64,000 bases of DNA from Sipunculus nudus (GCA_026874595.1 CM049309.1:96990723-97054722), one strand, 5' to 3'; shown: positions 1 through 13,318, numbered from the stretch's first letter. Made by a program: numbers and translations. The notes: generated by a model from the letters alone, not told the origin.

Positions 1-737
1 GAACCTCTGCCTGTTTATACAGATTTTATATTCCGTGCCGTATTCTTGTTTGCTACTGATTTGTCATTATATTTTGGAAAAAAATATTCTGCTGATCCAT
101 TTCAAGTCACTGTATATTTTAATTCTAGAAGTAATATTTTGAAATCTTAATTTTTAATGAAAATTCCATTTTCTAGAATTACTCGGAAGATTCAAATCAT
201 TTTCATACCGGTTACTTCGGTATTATCATCGTCACATCGTACGTTGACATCGCTCCATGTTACAATTTGCTGGTTCGTTTGAAAACATCGCTGGTCACCT
301 TAACTAAATAACAAATTAACTGAAGTTACCTTGTCGAGATACGCACGTATAGGAAACATGACGCTTGAAAACGAGTGATTTTAAGGTAAAATTAAAGTGG
401 TCAGTCGGGGTAAGCAAGTTTTTTTCCTGAAGAAACTTTCCGTGTGGGGAGCCATTTTGTCAAGGCAGTGTTCGCGCAAGGCACGCTGGGACGAAATAGG
501 TGGCTGTTCTGTTTACCACCCACCGAGAGTGCCCTAGAAGATGATTTGAGGAAACTGGAGACATTCCACATGACAATTAAAATCTTATATTTCGTCTGAA
601 AATGTTGAATTCGTTAAGAAATAAATATATTCTTATCAAATACGCATATAACATTCCACTTAGACAGTGTTTGTCCACTTTAAATGTTGATTAGAAGAAT
701 ATGTATTATCCTAATAAACGGTGATACACGGGGAACG
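1..737. other. Non-coding, apparently unique DNA upstream of a candidate first exon
   Basis: No repeat family found elsewhere in the window is seen here and no long ORF is present. Positions about 450-540 are more GC-rich and include a GCCATTTTG motif (YY1-like), which would suit a promoter for the candidate exon at 738. That link is inference only. Confidence 0.35.
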
Positions 738-888
738 ATGTCTGCTCTGGGTTTTCCCTCCAGCCGGCCAGCAGCCGCTTGTGTAACCAGTGGTAACGGG
801 CCTTGTTGGCTCAGCGAGCAAAGGTTACGCAGTTCATTGTTTCAGATTCTGAGACAGTTTCAAGCGCAAGGATTGCAAAGTTTTAAAA
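738..888 (+). CDS. Candidate first coding exon (hypothetical, possibly with a mitochondrial-type leader)
   Basis: An ATG at 738 opens 50 codons that run to a good 5' splice-site match (AAAA|GTGAGT, intron starting at 889). The peptide begins MSALGFPSSRPAAACVTSG, is rich in Ser, Ala, Leu, Gln and Arg, and has a single acidic residue (in LSEQR). That composition resembles a mitochondrial targeting leader. The exon would end in phase 1. An in-frame ATG lies upstream at 684, but the 738 start is preferred because the peptide looks more protein-like from there. No downstream exon could be identified in the window, and I do not recognise the protein. It could be a chance ORF; the call rests on composition plus the donor site. 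Confidence 0.3.
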
Positions 889-3509
889 GTGAGTCTTGTT
901 CACATACTAAAACAATATTTAGCTGAATTTCGTGGTCATTCGAATAAAGTACTATATCTCCCTTAGATTACTTAAAGTTTCCTTTTCATAAACGCACTAT
1001 TTGATTTTACACGATTTTTTTCCGACAAGGGTTTGAAGTTCTCCAGTTTACTCTGAAGCTTTTTATGCGGCGGTATCCAGAGTCCTTGATACCGCCGCAT
1101 TTAATGCAGTAAGGCTGCTGTGTGTTACAGCAGGGTTGTTGTAAACGTATTATTTGGTAACAATTACCAAGATTTTATAACAAGTTATATATCACACGAA
1201 AACTAGTCAGCAATATTTTAATTTATAAATAACAAATAATCGTAAATAATACATTAACACACGGCTCCCATGCATGCGAGACTGCTGCTAAGAACGGCCT
1301 TCGAAAGTTGCAATATTATCGCCCACTTGCCGCCTCAAAAACGATGACTGTCAGGAAGATTTTCAGGAAACCCTTCTAGTATAAACCGCACAGTGCTTTC
1401 AGGAAATCAACCTGATTTCAAGATTTTGAATTTCTTGATTAAACCGCGGTTTTAAGTGGAGATTTTACGGTAATTAGTAATTTCCACTGTTTCTTTCTAC
1501 CTGGATCACTTATGAAAACTAATGAAAAATCAAGTCTGATGTCCAATTAGTAAATGAGTAGCATGAAGGAACAGAAAAGGCTGTGACACGACCTGCCATG
1601 CTGAGCTTAACTGTATCAGCACATGTGTAACTGCTGTGACAAGTGAGCACGTGTCTTTGTTATTCCCCACTGGCCTCGCTTTGGCCTCTGGTATGTGTGG
1701 CATGCATAGAATTTAAGAGTCCCCTATGTCACCTTAAATGCACGTTTACTGATACATCTTTTCCTTTTATAGTGCATGTGTGTCTTTATTTCAGTAAAAT
1801 CTTCAATCAATTATTCTATCACTGCATCACTGCCATCAGGCAACATGAGTCCACAAAGCCAATTACCAAGTTAAGCCGTTTGTAAATCCTGATTATCACC
1901 CAAAATTGTTTCACTTGTATTTTAAGCAATCAAAGAATTTCTTCAAAATCAAATGAACAAAATCAAGTGTGGAAGTGGTTCCCGCTGTATCCAATAGACT
2001 GTTTAATTTGTTGAAATATGCCTTGATTATGGCTTGAATATGGCCTCGTGAAAAAATGGAATTTCCCGCCGAGAAAATAATTGAAATATATACCAACCTT
2101 GTTTATGCCTGCTTCTCAGCCACAAAGAAACAAAGTTTATGTTACAGTTCACTGTAACAATACACAAGTAAAGTCTCTGCAGTTCACTGCAATTCACAAA
2201 CAGACTCGATAAACTTTGTTTTTTTTTTTTTTTTTTTGTAGCACCGCCCAATAGCAATAATATGGACTAACACAACAGAGCTTGCGCAATGTTTCCGCTT
2301 TGACTAAAACCCGGACGTCGGTTGTTAAAAACGCACTGGAAATACCCCAACATGGCACCGACGTCTGATAACAAATTACAGGGAATTCTTTCATAATCGC
2401 AACTCCATATGGCATTATTCCACAATTGCTGAGGCGTGAAAAAGCTAGACTGGTACCCTGCTCTATTGTGGCCAACAGCTGAGAAAGAACCTTGCGCAGC
2501 TCGAGCGCCACCGTGTGTCCGATTAAGATACTAAACCGTTATGTGCAGACTGAAACATGGATGTCGATGATAGGAAGTCGTGCTGTTTTAATTAATAATT
2601 TTTTTATCTTTCATAAAAATAGGCCAATAACATATCTAGATACCATTACAAAATTTAAAATTTTGGCTGCTTTCTAAACATAAAACGATTTATTTACATA
2701 ATAACAAACAGTAATCATGGAGACATGTAGTCAAGGAAATGGTTGATACTTGCAGTAACACACTTCAGTTTTGTTGACTGAAGGAAACAAACTTGAGATT
2801 GACACATCATCCAAAATCCAACATGGGGGAAAAAATTAATAAACATCATAAGATAGGAAAATTCTCATTTTAATTAGATATTTAAACAAAAGGCATAATT
2901 GAACTATTTCCTGTTGTCATGGTGGAATTTAATTGAGCCTAAAATCTGACAGAGATTCACAAAAACAAACATTCTTGCCATATAATTATCTTATATTGAC
3001 AACTGATATCCTATTTGATTCTCCTACAGACAGACAACTACTAATATTTAAACATTCCTACATCATTAATTTTATTACCTTTTTACATTCTAATAGAATT
3101 ATAGCATATTTTGTAGACCACTGACATGACACCTTTTGTCTGATGAAGATCTTAAATATACAGATTGTGTGAATAATATATTGATTAAAGCCATGCAACT
3201 GAACATTTTATACAGATTATGCTTTATGTGATAATTTAAGTGCACAAAGGATATTTGTCTGAAAGCTAAAACACAAGCCAGCATAAAACTCTTAAGAGGA
3301 AATTTTATTATATAATGTTCCTGTGCATAAGTGTCCATCAGGCCAATTCAACCAATGATTTTTCAAGTATATTCATAAGAATTCAACACTTTTAAAATAT
3401 TATTCTTCTCCAAACAGTCCTTGTCTGGGCCATACATCAGCAGCATTCTTGTGTGTTCCATCGGCTGTTCAGAGTGGTCTCTGTTTTCTCTGCTCGAGTT
3501 TTCTTCAAA
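889..3509. other. Intergenic or intronic DNA, no recognisable gene
   Basis: AT-rich sequence with a T-run at about 2220-2238. Positions 2246-2360 hold a GC/CCAAT-like motif (CGCCCAATAG), two GACGTC palindromes and a CCAACATGGC motif, so this is a possible promoter or first-exon region. Short ORFs on both strands here have no recognisable similarity. From 2680 to 3500 I see nothing beyond AT-rich sequence. Confidence 0.4.
1065..1100. repeat. Perfect 13-bp inverted repeat (hairpin)
   Basis: ATGCGGCGGTATC at 1065-1077 is the exact reverse complement of GATACCGCCGCAT at 1088-1100, with a 10-nt loop. The arms are GC-rich in an otherwise AT-rich region, so the match is unlikely to be chance. Function unknown: it could be a transcribed hairpin, a small palindromic element or a footprint of one. 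Confidence 0.85.
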
Positions 3510-5325
3510 AAGGCAGTAGTTATTCAGACACTGGAGCTTTTGTATCAGATTCTTAATTATACTGGGGGGTATTTACAAACCCAATAAGTTAAAGGATCTA
3601 GGTAACAGAGACCTTATTTCAGGTTCCCAAGGAGATTTTTTAGTGTACCTCCCTGCTCGTCAAGTAAGAAGATTCTAGGTCCAGTGGTTATGATTTGTGC
3701 CCTGTTAACAGACAACTGTTTGTTTAAAGGTCTCATAACTAGCGAAAAAATGTGTATCAATTAAAAAAAATAAAGATGGTGCCACCAGTCTGCAGGAACT
3801 GATGAAACCCTCAATGATCACAATATGCATGCAAAAATCATGGTGATCAATGCATTAGTACTTCAGATACTGGAGTTTTTGTATCAAATTGTTAATTATT
3901 CTGGGTCGTAATTCTGAGCTCCATTTCTCAAAGGATATGGGTAATAGACACCTAATTTTAGGTTTCAATGGAAATTTTTCATGGGCCTCAATGTTTTTTT
4001 TTAAATTAGAAGATTCTAGGTCCATTGGTTACAATTAGTGCCCTGTTAAGAGACTTCTTTGAAGGTCTAAAAAATTCAGAAAAAAATGCGTAAACATTTA
4101 AAAAAAAATCCATGTGGTGTGAGCAGGCTGTAGGACCAAATAAAACACTCCATGATGATTTCAGGTTTCCAAAGAGATTTTTCATGGAACTCCCAGAATG
4201 TCATGGTGATCAATACATTATTCATTCAGATGCTGGAGCTTTCGTATCAAATTTGTAATTATTCTGGGGGGTACTTCTGAGCCCCATAGCTTAGAGGATA
4301 TGGGTAACAGAGAGCTACTTTCCGTTTTCCTAGGAAATTATTTATGGACCTCCCTGGATATCAAGTTAGAAGATTTCAGGTCCAATGGTTACAATTTATG
4401 CCTGGTTAACGTATCATTGCATCTTTGAAGGTCTCAAAAATAGAGAAAAAATGTGTAAAAATTCAACAAAATCCATGTTCTGCCACCAGTCTGCAGGAGC
4501 GAATGAAACACACCATGATGAATATCCACGCAAAAAATCATGGTGATCAATGCATTAATTGTCCAGATAGTGCAGCTTTTGTATGTTAACAGAAGACAGT
4601 TACTTTGAAGGTCTCAAAAACAGAGAACAAAATTTGTAAAAATTGGAAAAAATACAGGTGGCGCCACCAGATTACAGAAACTGATTGAACACTCCATGAT
4701 GAATATTCATGCAAAGAATCATGGTGATCAATGCAGTAGTTATTCAGATAACTGAGCTTTTGTATCAAATTTTTTATTATTCTGGGGGGTACTTCAGAGA
4801 CCCATAGCTCAAAGAATATAGGTAACAGAGACCTAATTTCTGGTTTCCACAGAGATTTTTCATGGACCTCCCCTGATGTACAGTTAGAAGATCCCAGGTT
4901 CAGGGGTTAAAATTTGTGCCCTGTTAACAGATGACAGCTTCTTTGAAGGTATCCAAAATAGAGAAAAAAATTCGTAAAAATGGAAAAAAATACAGGTGGC
5001 GCCACCAGGTTATAGGAACTGATGGAACACTCCATGATGAATATTCATGCAAAGAATCATGGTGATCAATGCAGTAGTTATTCAGATAACTGAGCTTTTG
5101 TATCAAATTTTTTATTATTCTGGGGGGTACTTCAGAGACCCATAGCTCAAAAATATAGGTAACAGAGACCTTATTTCAGGTTTCCACAGAGACTTTTCAT
5201 GGACCTCCCTTGATGTAAAGTTAGAAGATCCCAGGTTCAGGGGTTACGATTTGTGCCCTGTTAACAGATGACAGCTTCTTTGAAGGTATCCAAAATAGAG
5301 AAAAAAATTCGTAAAAATTGGAACA
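3510..5325 (-). repeat. Tandem array of about 338-bp family A core units
   Basis: About five diverged units, each with a GGTGGCGCCACC-type palindrome, a CTCCATGATGAATATTCATG segment, a TTCTGGGGGGTACTTC segment and a TGTGCCCTGTTAACAG segment. The last two full units match closely with a 338-bp offset (for example 4586 against 4924). The same unit occurs in the opposite orientation at 48.4-50.0 and 58.6-61.7 kb, where it follows a family A head hairpin. No head or tail is visible here. The array stops at 5325, where family J sequence begins (ACAAGGCCTACAGGCC) inside what would be an A-run of the unit. Confidence 0.9.
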
Positions 5326-6028
5326 AGGCCTACAGGCCTAATGTGAACCTGTGCTTATAGATATACACAAGGTATAACGCTTCAATGCTGAACCACTACT
5401 TTTCATTTATATGAACAATGCAAGTACTAAACATCTGAACAAGAAACAATACACAAACATCACTGCTGAAATTCTCGCATGGGTGCACACAACACAAAAA
5501 TTATTGTAGGTGGCACCACCAGTCTTGTATACAACAAAGCTATTTGACATGTATAAATATGCCCAATTTCAGGCTGATATATCAAATTCCTCCGTAGAAT
5601 TTAGCAGGCACATACACTTTGCAAAAGTCATTGCAGATGGCGACACCTGTCTTGTGAACAAGAAAGCCATTAAAGACACATAGACAGGTCAGAATAACAG
5701 GCCAATACATCAAACTTACCTTGAGTCTGATGCATGGGGCTGACCAGGCTTAGGTGAGAAAGGCTGTTGCCCCGAGTGTACTGTGACAAATTACTGGCTC
5801 AGGCTACTGCACTGAGTGAACTCTTGACCTGCACCTGGGTAGACTGAGTGAACTTCTGACCTGTACCTGGCTGCACTGAGTGAATTCTTCACCTGTTGCA
5901 TAATCTGACACAGTTGGCAGTCTGCCAAAGCTATAAATAAATCCAGACTGACCTTTTGCCTGTTGCCAAATCTGAAATAGTAGCCACACAATTGCATAAG
6001 CACACAGATTGGCTCCATATGCAGCCCT

Positions 6029-6150
6029 GAGGGGCATGACACCCATGTGGTGATCACATGATACTCATGATGTAATCACATGCTACCCATAAGATGATCA
6101 CATGCTGCCCATGAGGTGCTCACATGACACCCATGAGGTGATCACATGCC
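6029..6150. repeat. Short tandem array, about 22-bp unit
   Basis: About five copies of a unit close to CCATGAGGTGATCACATG, with one or two changes per copy. Each carries a TGATCACA or near variant. Confidence 0.75.
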
Positions 6151-6959
6151 TTGTGCTTGGCTGCACTGATTGAACTGTTGACCTTTATTTGGCTGCACTG
6201 AATGAACTCTTGATCTGTTGCCAAATCTGATACAGTTGGCAGTTTCTCAACCTATTCAAGAAACATACACAATCTTGGCCTGTTATGTAACTCTGCTAAA
6301 ATTTATCAAACACAAACCATTTGAATAAACTTGAGAGGGCTCGCCTCTGGGATCATTTCTGTAAATTTCTGACCGTTTAGAAGAATAAGACTTTTAAAGT
6401 TTTTTTCAGCTTTTCCCTGTAAAATCTAAGTAAATACAGATAGCAAAAATAAGCTGAATCCATCAACATTTATTTTGTGACAGATAATTGCATAAAATTT
6501 GGGGATGGTAGCTCCTGCTATTCCTGAGAGATTATGAGTTAGTGTACAGATGATATCTAATATCATAAATCTATATTTTTAAAAGCTTTTAAAAAACATT
6601 CTTGTCAATATTTTCCATAGATAACCTGAAATTTAAATGTCTAGAGGCATGATGTAATGGATGCTGATAAACTGGTGCTAGGCTAGATGTATCTGCTTCA
6701 CCCAGCTAACATGTATGGTAAAATGACTCAATTCAATCTTTATAAATCAGCCAAAATTCATTCTTTGGAACCATAAAAGACAATTATTATAAGAATTATT
6801 CAGGGAATTATTCTTGCAAAATATTAAACAAACTGGCCTCAGCATCATCAGTCAAAAAACGTTTTGTAGGTTTATAACTCATATGGGAAAATACAGCAAA
6901 ATGGCAAAGTTCAGGTTCCCATAATTCAGCCAAAAATCATTGAACCAAAACCATTTGAA

Positions 6960-7560
6960 CAAACTTGAATTATCAACATCTAAGGATAATTAATGTGTGA
7001 GATTTAAGAACTTGGCCCAGTGGTTTTTGAGAAGGAGATTTTTGTAGCCGCTTAGCTAAAATGGGCTGTTATGGCATATGACTAAATTCAGCTTCCCATA
7101 ACTCAGCCAAAAGTCACTGAACTGAGACCATTTGAACAAACTTGAATTATCAACATCTAAGAATAATTAATGTGTGAGATTTAAAAATTTGGCCCAGTGG
7201 ATTTTGAGAAGAAGATTTTGTAGCCACTTAGCTAAAATGGGCTGTTACGGCATATGACTAAATTCAGCTTCCCATAACTTAGCCAAAAGTCACTGAACTG
7301 AGACCATTTGAACAAACTTGAATTATCAACATCTAAGGATAATTAATGTGTGAGATTTAAGAATTTGGCCCAATGGTTTTTGAGAAGAAGATTTTTGTAG
7401 CCACTTAGCTAAAATGGGCTGCTATGTCATATGACTAAATTCAGCTTCCCATAACTTAGCCAAAAGTCACTGAACTGAGACCATTTGAACAAACTTCAGA
7501 AAGCACTACCCTAGGATCATTTCTGTGCGATATTAAACAATTTGGCCAAATGGTTTCAAA
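6960..7560 (-). repeat. Family C tandem array, 176-177-bp unit
   Basis: AAACTTGAATT or AAACTTC recurs at 6961, 7138, 7314 and 7491, so the period is 176-177 bp. Each unit includes CAACATCTAAGGATAATTAA, a TTTGGCCCAGTGGTTTT segment and a CCCATAACTTAGCCAAAAGT segment. The same unit is present inverted at about 50640-50880. Confidence 0.9.
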
Positions 7561-8094
7561 AAAGAAGTTATTTGTAGACTTCAGTCTGATACAGGCACTG
7601 ATGACCCCCGTACAAAAAAGGCCGATGCAGATGGCGCCACCAATACCTCAATTTCAGATATGACTTATGTGACCAACATTGGCATAAAATTTGGTGATGA
7701 TAGCTCAAGCCATTTCTAATTTTAGTATGCTTTTTTGGACAGATGACTAAGTTCAACTTCCTGTAACTCGGCCAAAAATCACCGAACTTAAACCATTCAA
7801 ACAAACTTGAGAGAGATTGTTCCAGAAATCATTTCTGTAAAATATTGGACAATTTGGCTGAATAGATTCGGAGAAGAAGATTTTTTAAGCTTTTTTTGCT
7901 TTTCCCTATAAAATCTAAGAAAATGCAGTTAGCCAAAAAATAGGCAAAATCCGATAGTTTTTTAGATGACTAATTTTATGCATAAAATTTGATGATGCTA
8001 GTTCTTGCCGTTTTCAAGATAGTATAGGTTAACATACAGACGACGGACGCCGGACGACGCCACACCATCGCATAAGCTCACAGGTTCGCTAAAA

Positions 8095-8396
8095 TGCAGG
8101 TGGCACCACCGGGTTACAGGAACTGATGGAACACTCCATGATGAATATTCATGCAAAGAATCATGGTGATCAATGCAGTAGTTATTCAGATACTTGAGAG
8201 CTCGGAGAATATGGGTAACAGAGACTTAATTTCACGTTTCCAAGGAGATTTTTCATTGATCTCCCTGGATGTCAAGATAGAAGATTCCAGGTCTAGCGGT
8301 TACGATTTGTGCCCTGGTAACAGACTGACGGCCGGACGGACGGCCGACGGACGAAGAGTGATCGCTATAGCTCAGATGACTTTCAGTCAGCTGAGC
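8095..8396 (-). mobile_element. Family A element fragment with head
   Basis: Read on the minus strand it starts with the family A head hairpin (AGCTCAGCTGAC, then GTCATCTGAGCT; plus-strand 8363-8396) and a CCGTCCG-rich leader, then one partial core unit. It sits within family C sequence, which continues on both sides. The plus-strand right flank is AAAA, which fits insertion at a T-run. Confidence 0.8.
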
Positions 8397-11214
8397 TAAA
8401 AATAAGCTGAGTCCCACAACATTTGATAGGTGACAGATTATTGCATAAAATCTGGGGATGGCAGCTCCTGCTATTCCTGAGAAATTATGGGTTAATGTAC
8501 AGATGACCAATGACCCCTGTACAAAAAAAAAGGTCAATGCAGGGGGCACCACCAATACCTCAATTTCATATATGACTCATGTGACCAACACTGGCATAAA
8601 ATTTGGTGATGATAGCTCCGGCCGTATCTGAGATTGTCATTTTAGTATGCTTTTTTGGACAGATGATTAAGTTTAACTTCCTGTAACTCCCCCAAAATTC
8701 ACCAAACATGAACCATTCGAACAAACTTGAAAGAGATGGTATAAAAGATTATTTCTGTGAAATATTGAACAATTTGGCTTGACCGTTTCAGAGGAGAAGA
8801 TTTTTAAAGGTTTTTAGCATTTTCTCTATAAAATCTAAGAAAATGCAGAGTTTTTCAGATTGATAATTTTTTGCATTAAAATTCATGATGCTAGCTCCAG
8901 TTGTTTTTGAGATAGTATGGGTTAACAGACAGACAACAGACGCCACCACACCATCGCATTAACTCACAGGTTTGCTAAAAATTACTACAGATGCATATTG
9001 AATGCAAAATTATAAAACAGATACATCTCACTGATGCCAAAATCTTGAATTAAGTTGAGTATGGATACCAATTATTTATAATCCATGTACAGCCATCTTT
9101 ATATACCCACAGAGAGCTGTATACCTGTGATTGTAAACATTGCCTGGAATGAGGAATATCTAAAATCATAAATCTACATTTTTTAAAAGCTTTTAAAAAC
9201 ATTCTTGTCAATATTAACCAAAGATAACATGAAATCTAAATGTCTAGAGGCATGATCAAACAGATGCTGATAAACTGGTGCCAGGCCAGATGTATCTGCT
9301 TCACAAAGCTTACATATATGGTAAAATGACTCAATTCAATCTTTATAATTCAGCCAAAATTCATTCTCTGGAACCATAAAAATCAACTATTATAAGAATT
9401 ATTCAGGGGATTGTTCTTGTAAAATATTAAACAAACTGGCCTCAGTGTTGTCAGTCAAAAAACGTTTTGTAGGTTTATAACTCATATGCGAAAATACAGC
9501 AAAATGGCTGAGTTAAGCTTCCTATTACTCAGCCAATAATCACTGAACAACAACCATTTGAACAAAGTTGAATTATCAACATCTAAGGATAATTAATGTG
9601 TGAGATTTAAGAATTTGGCCCAATGGTTTTTGAGAAGAAGATCTTTGTAGCCACTGAGTGAACTGTGACAATTTTGCTGGCTCAGGCTACTTCACTGAGT
9701 GAACTCATGACCTGCACCAGGCTAGACTGAATGAACTTTTGACCTGTACTAGGCTGCACTGAGAAAACTCTTGACCTGTTGCATAATCTGACACAGCTGG
9801 CAGTCTGCCAAAGCTATAAATAGATCCAGGCTGAACTTTGGTGCCAAATCTGATGCAGTGAGCAGTCTGCCAAAGTTATAAATAGAATGCAGCTACTGCA
9901 CTGAGTGAACTCTTGACCTATACCTGGCTGCACTTCTTCCAATCCTGGTACTGTGCCAAAACTATTTATAGAGCTGACATCATCTTAGCTAATGGCCAAC
10001 ATCAAGGCACTGGCAATCTGCCAATGGTAAACCAAGTGCTGCCATCTGTACACAAAAGTGGTCCCTACTTGAAATAACTTTGAAATTAATTTTCCCAATA
10101 CAAAATGCTTTATAGCTGACTTTTTATAAAAAAAAAAGAAATCAGAAATACATGTAAAATTATTACAGACGCATACTGAATGCAAAATTCAAATACAGAT
10201 ATATCACACTGATGGCAAATTCTTGAATTAAGTTAAGTAGGGATACCAATAATTTATAATCCATGAACAGTTGTATTTATATAGCCACAGAGAGCTGAAT
10301 ATCCATGAATATCCCATTGCCTGGTATGATGAATAACTTAAATCATAAATCTAATTTTTTAAAAAGCTTTTAAAAAAAACTTTCTTGTCAATATTAACCA
10401 AAGATAACCTGAAATCCAAATGTCTAGTGGCATGATGTAAGATGCTGATAAACTGGTGCCAGGCTAGATGTAACAGCATCACACAGCTAACATATATGGT
10501 AAAATGACTCAATTCAATCTCCATAATTCAGCCACACATACTTGTTGTCTGTATAATGATGGATATGCTCTGTTAATTGTATGATGAGATTGTGACAAAC
10601 TTCAGAAAGCACAACCCTAGGATCATTTCTGTGCAATATTAAACATTTTGGCCATATGGTTTCAGAGAAGAAGTTTTATGTAGCCCTCAGTGTGATACAG
10701 GCACTAATGACCCCGTACAAAAAAAGTTGATGCAGGTGGTGCCACCAATACCTCAATTTCAGATATGACCTAAGTGACCAACATTGGCATAAAATTTGGT
10801 GATGATAGCTCCAGCCGTTTCTGAGATTTAAATTTTAATATGCTTTTTTGGACAGACGACAAAGTTCAACCTCCTGTAACTCAGCCAAAAATCTCCAAAC
10901 TGGAACCATTTGAACAAACTTGAGAGAGATTGTTCCAGGGATCATTTCTGTGAAATATAGGACAATTTGGCTGGACATTTTCAGAGGAGAAGATTTTTAA
11001 GCTTTTTAAGCTTTTTCCCTATAAAATCTGAAAAAAATGCAGTAAGAAAAAAAAATAAACAAAATCCGATATAGTTTTTTGGATGACTGATTATTTGCAA
11101 AAACTTTGGTGATGCTAGCTCCTGCTGTTTTTGAGATAGCTATGGTAAACGTACAGACAACGCACCATGCACGACAGACGACGACGCACCATCGCATAAG
11201 CTCACACGTTCGCT
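8397..11214 (-). repeat. Family C repeats with two further heads
   Basis: Family C heads (CACCATCGCATAAGCTCACA or close variants) end at 8976 and 11214, each followed by an A-run. Positions about 9748-11214 are an inverted copy of about 50050-51832: both include the CAAAGCTATAAATAG segment and the CTTGAAATAACTTTGAAATT segment. The copies differ in length mainly by the number of 177-bp units. No coding capacity. Confidence 0.8.
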
Positions 11215-12295
11215 AAAAACTGAAAAATGCGAAAATATATTGCAGTGAATAAGTTGCAAACCACAGAATATTCATAATCACTTTTGGGCTGTGTTCAGCC
11301 TAAAGGCCTGAGAAACACACATGTTATGGACTAAGTCTTTTATCACACCACTCCTGAATACATTGCAATAAAACTCTGAGAAAAGGGCATTAATTCATAC
11401 AAAGAAAACACCTGCTGCCACCTGTCTGGTTTATGAGAAAACTCTCCAAGATAGATTGACATGCCAAATTTCAGACCAATACTTTGTGCACTCCTGAGAT
11501 AGGAGCAATTTTCACCCAAAGCAAATGTACAGATGGACACCACAGGAAAACAATTACAGATGGCACCACTGGGTACAAGATGGAGGAGCCAAATATCTAT
11601 GGATATGTACAATTTCAGGCGAATACGGAACACCCATCCTAAGGAAAAAGCATTAATTTTTTCTACAGAAACAGATAGGTAGGTGGCGCAAACTGTTTAT
11701 GAGAAAAATGTCAAAGATGGATGGACATGCCAAATTTCAGATCAATACATTGAACCACTCCTGAGATATGAGCAATTTTAACCAAAACACATGTAAAGAT
11801 GGATGCCATAGGAAAACAATTGCAGATGGCCCCACCAGTCTTGGGAACAAGGCAGATGAGTCCAAGATCTATGGATATGCACAATTTCAGGCCGATACTG
11901 AAATAAACTCCTGAGAAAAGATCATTTATTTATTCTACAAACAAGGCCTACAGGCCTAATGTGATCCTGTGCAATTGGATATACAGCAGGTATAATGCTC
12001 CCATGCTGGACTCTTACTTTTTAAGTATGTACAATATGTGCACAGAACATCTATGGATATGCACAAATTCAGGCCTATACTGTGAATCACTCCTGAGAAA
12101 AGGGCATTAATTTTTTCAATGAAAATGGAAAGGTAAGTGGCGCCACCTGTGTGCTTTACGAGAAAAATTTCCAAGATGGACGAACTTGTCAAATTTCGGA
12201 CCAATACCTTGACCCACTCCTGAGAAAAGAGCATTTTTGATCTAAAGCATATGTACAGATGGACACCACAGGAAAACTTTTGCAGATGGTGCCAC
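11215..12295. repeat. Family J tandem repeat region
   Basis: Repeated segments around GGACATGCCAAATTTCAGA (11458 and 11721) give a period of about 263 bp. The units alternate GCAGATGGCACCACTGG-type and AGGTGGCGCAAACTG-type segments. A palindromic piece AAGGCCTACAGGCCTAA at 11945 matches the one at 5330, and a related AGCCTAAAGGCCTGAG lies at about 11297. Probably another hairpin-ended, tandem-cored element, but its ends are not resolved. Confidence 0.65.
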
Positions 12296-12299
12296 CATC

Positions 12300-12672
12300 A
12301 TATGTGTAACAGAAATAGTAGAGGTTCCTAGTACCGTTCCTTGTGGTACCATTGATGTGACATCTGTGTAATCTGAGTGTACACCATCACAGATACAGGT
12401 TGTCGTCCCCATAAGGAACAATCTTATCCATTGTAGTATATTACCTTCCAGTCCATATAGCCCGAGTTTATTTAAAAGACGTTTATGTGGCACTGTATCA
12501 AAAGCTTTGCTGAAATCAAGTATTCGAACATCTTTTTGTTGTCCATTATCATGTGACTTTTGTAAGTCATGACCAGTAAGTAGTAACTGAGTTTCACATG
12601 ATTGACCAGATTTGAAACCATGGTTTGCCGGTGCCAGTATGCCATGTTTATCAAGGTGACCTCTTATTAGCC
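12300..12672 (-). pseudogene. LINE (non-LTR retrotransposon) reverse transcriptase fragment
   Basis: On the minus strand, frames joined by one or two frameshifts give HGILAPANHGFKSGQSCETQ, then DFSKAFDTVPHKRLLNKL, then VPQGTVLG. These are motifs of the fingers/palm part of non-LTR reverse transcriptases. The catalytic YxDD motif and the rest of the element are missing on both sides. The fragment abuts family J sequence at about 12298, where a GATGGTGCCACCAT core is interrupted. It is a dead fragment. The motif style suits the Jockey/CR1 group, but the exact clade is not certain. Confidence 0.85.
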
Positions 12673-13318
12673 CATAAGAATGGACTCCTCAATTGCCTTT
12701 TTATAGTGACTGATGCAATGTGGAGTCCATAGACTGCCCCGGCAGTTAACTGTGATTAGAACACTCCATAAACAATTGTGAAATTTAACATATATCCATT
12801 GATAAATGTTCAGTATATCTATGTGTATTATATATTTGACCACTGAAAAACATTACTGTTCTATTCAGCACTATTAAGCACCAAGGAAGTGAAAATATGA
12901 ACATAATAGTGTAACACCTCGTGGGGGGGGGGGGTGTAGCACACGTGAGTTTGGGTTAGTTTAATAAAGTCCTGACGGCCCCGGTTGATGTATCTGCACT
13001 TGACACTCTAAGTCGCATGCATTCACAAATGAAATAAGGCAGCAGTACATAATTAAGGCCTTACTTATTTAATAAAAATTTCTCGGACAAAGAAATGAAA
13101 AGTGGTGGGGAGGAGGAGGGAAAATAAAAATAAATATAATACAAAATTTAAAAAATGAAAAGCGCCATTTTTTCCATATAAATTTTACAAATGATGAAAT
13201 GAATATATAGGAACTATATGCCCTTCTGTAAGGTCAAGTGAACCAAAGTATTTTCTGGATCTGCAGGATATCCTCAATACTTTCTGGAAAGCTGGTAAAA
13301 AATCAACTTTTCTAAAAA
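12673..13318. other. Unassigned non-coding sequence
   Basis: AT-rich sequence with a G-run at 12925-12934. I recognise no gene or repeat family. Confidence 0.4.

Larger units (their letters stand above)
5326..8094 (-). repeat. Mosaic of family J and family C repeats
   Basis: It starts with a family J end (AAGGCCTACAGGCCTAA, also at 11945) and continues into family C sequence, whose head (CATCGCATAAGCTCACAGG, reading towards a TTCGCT end) finishes at 8090. Inside are degenerate repeats of an ACTGAGTGAACTCTTGACCT motif (5770-6230), a roughly 22-bp array (6029-6150) and a 177-bp array (6960-7560). Much of this reappears inverted at 50.0-51.9 kb. No protein is encoded. Confidence 0.75.

Noticed and set aside
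2194-2511. 105-codon minus-strand ORF as a gene
   Set aside because: It lacks an ATG start (it opens at GTG), crosses a T-run and has no recognisable motif. The plus-strand promoter-like motifs in the same place are equally plausible.
3510-5325. CRISPR-like regular repeats
   Set aside because: Units are about 338 bp and contiguous, without unique spacers, in a eukaryotic genome.
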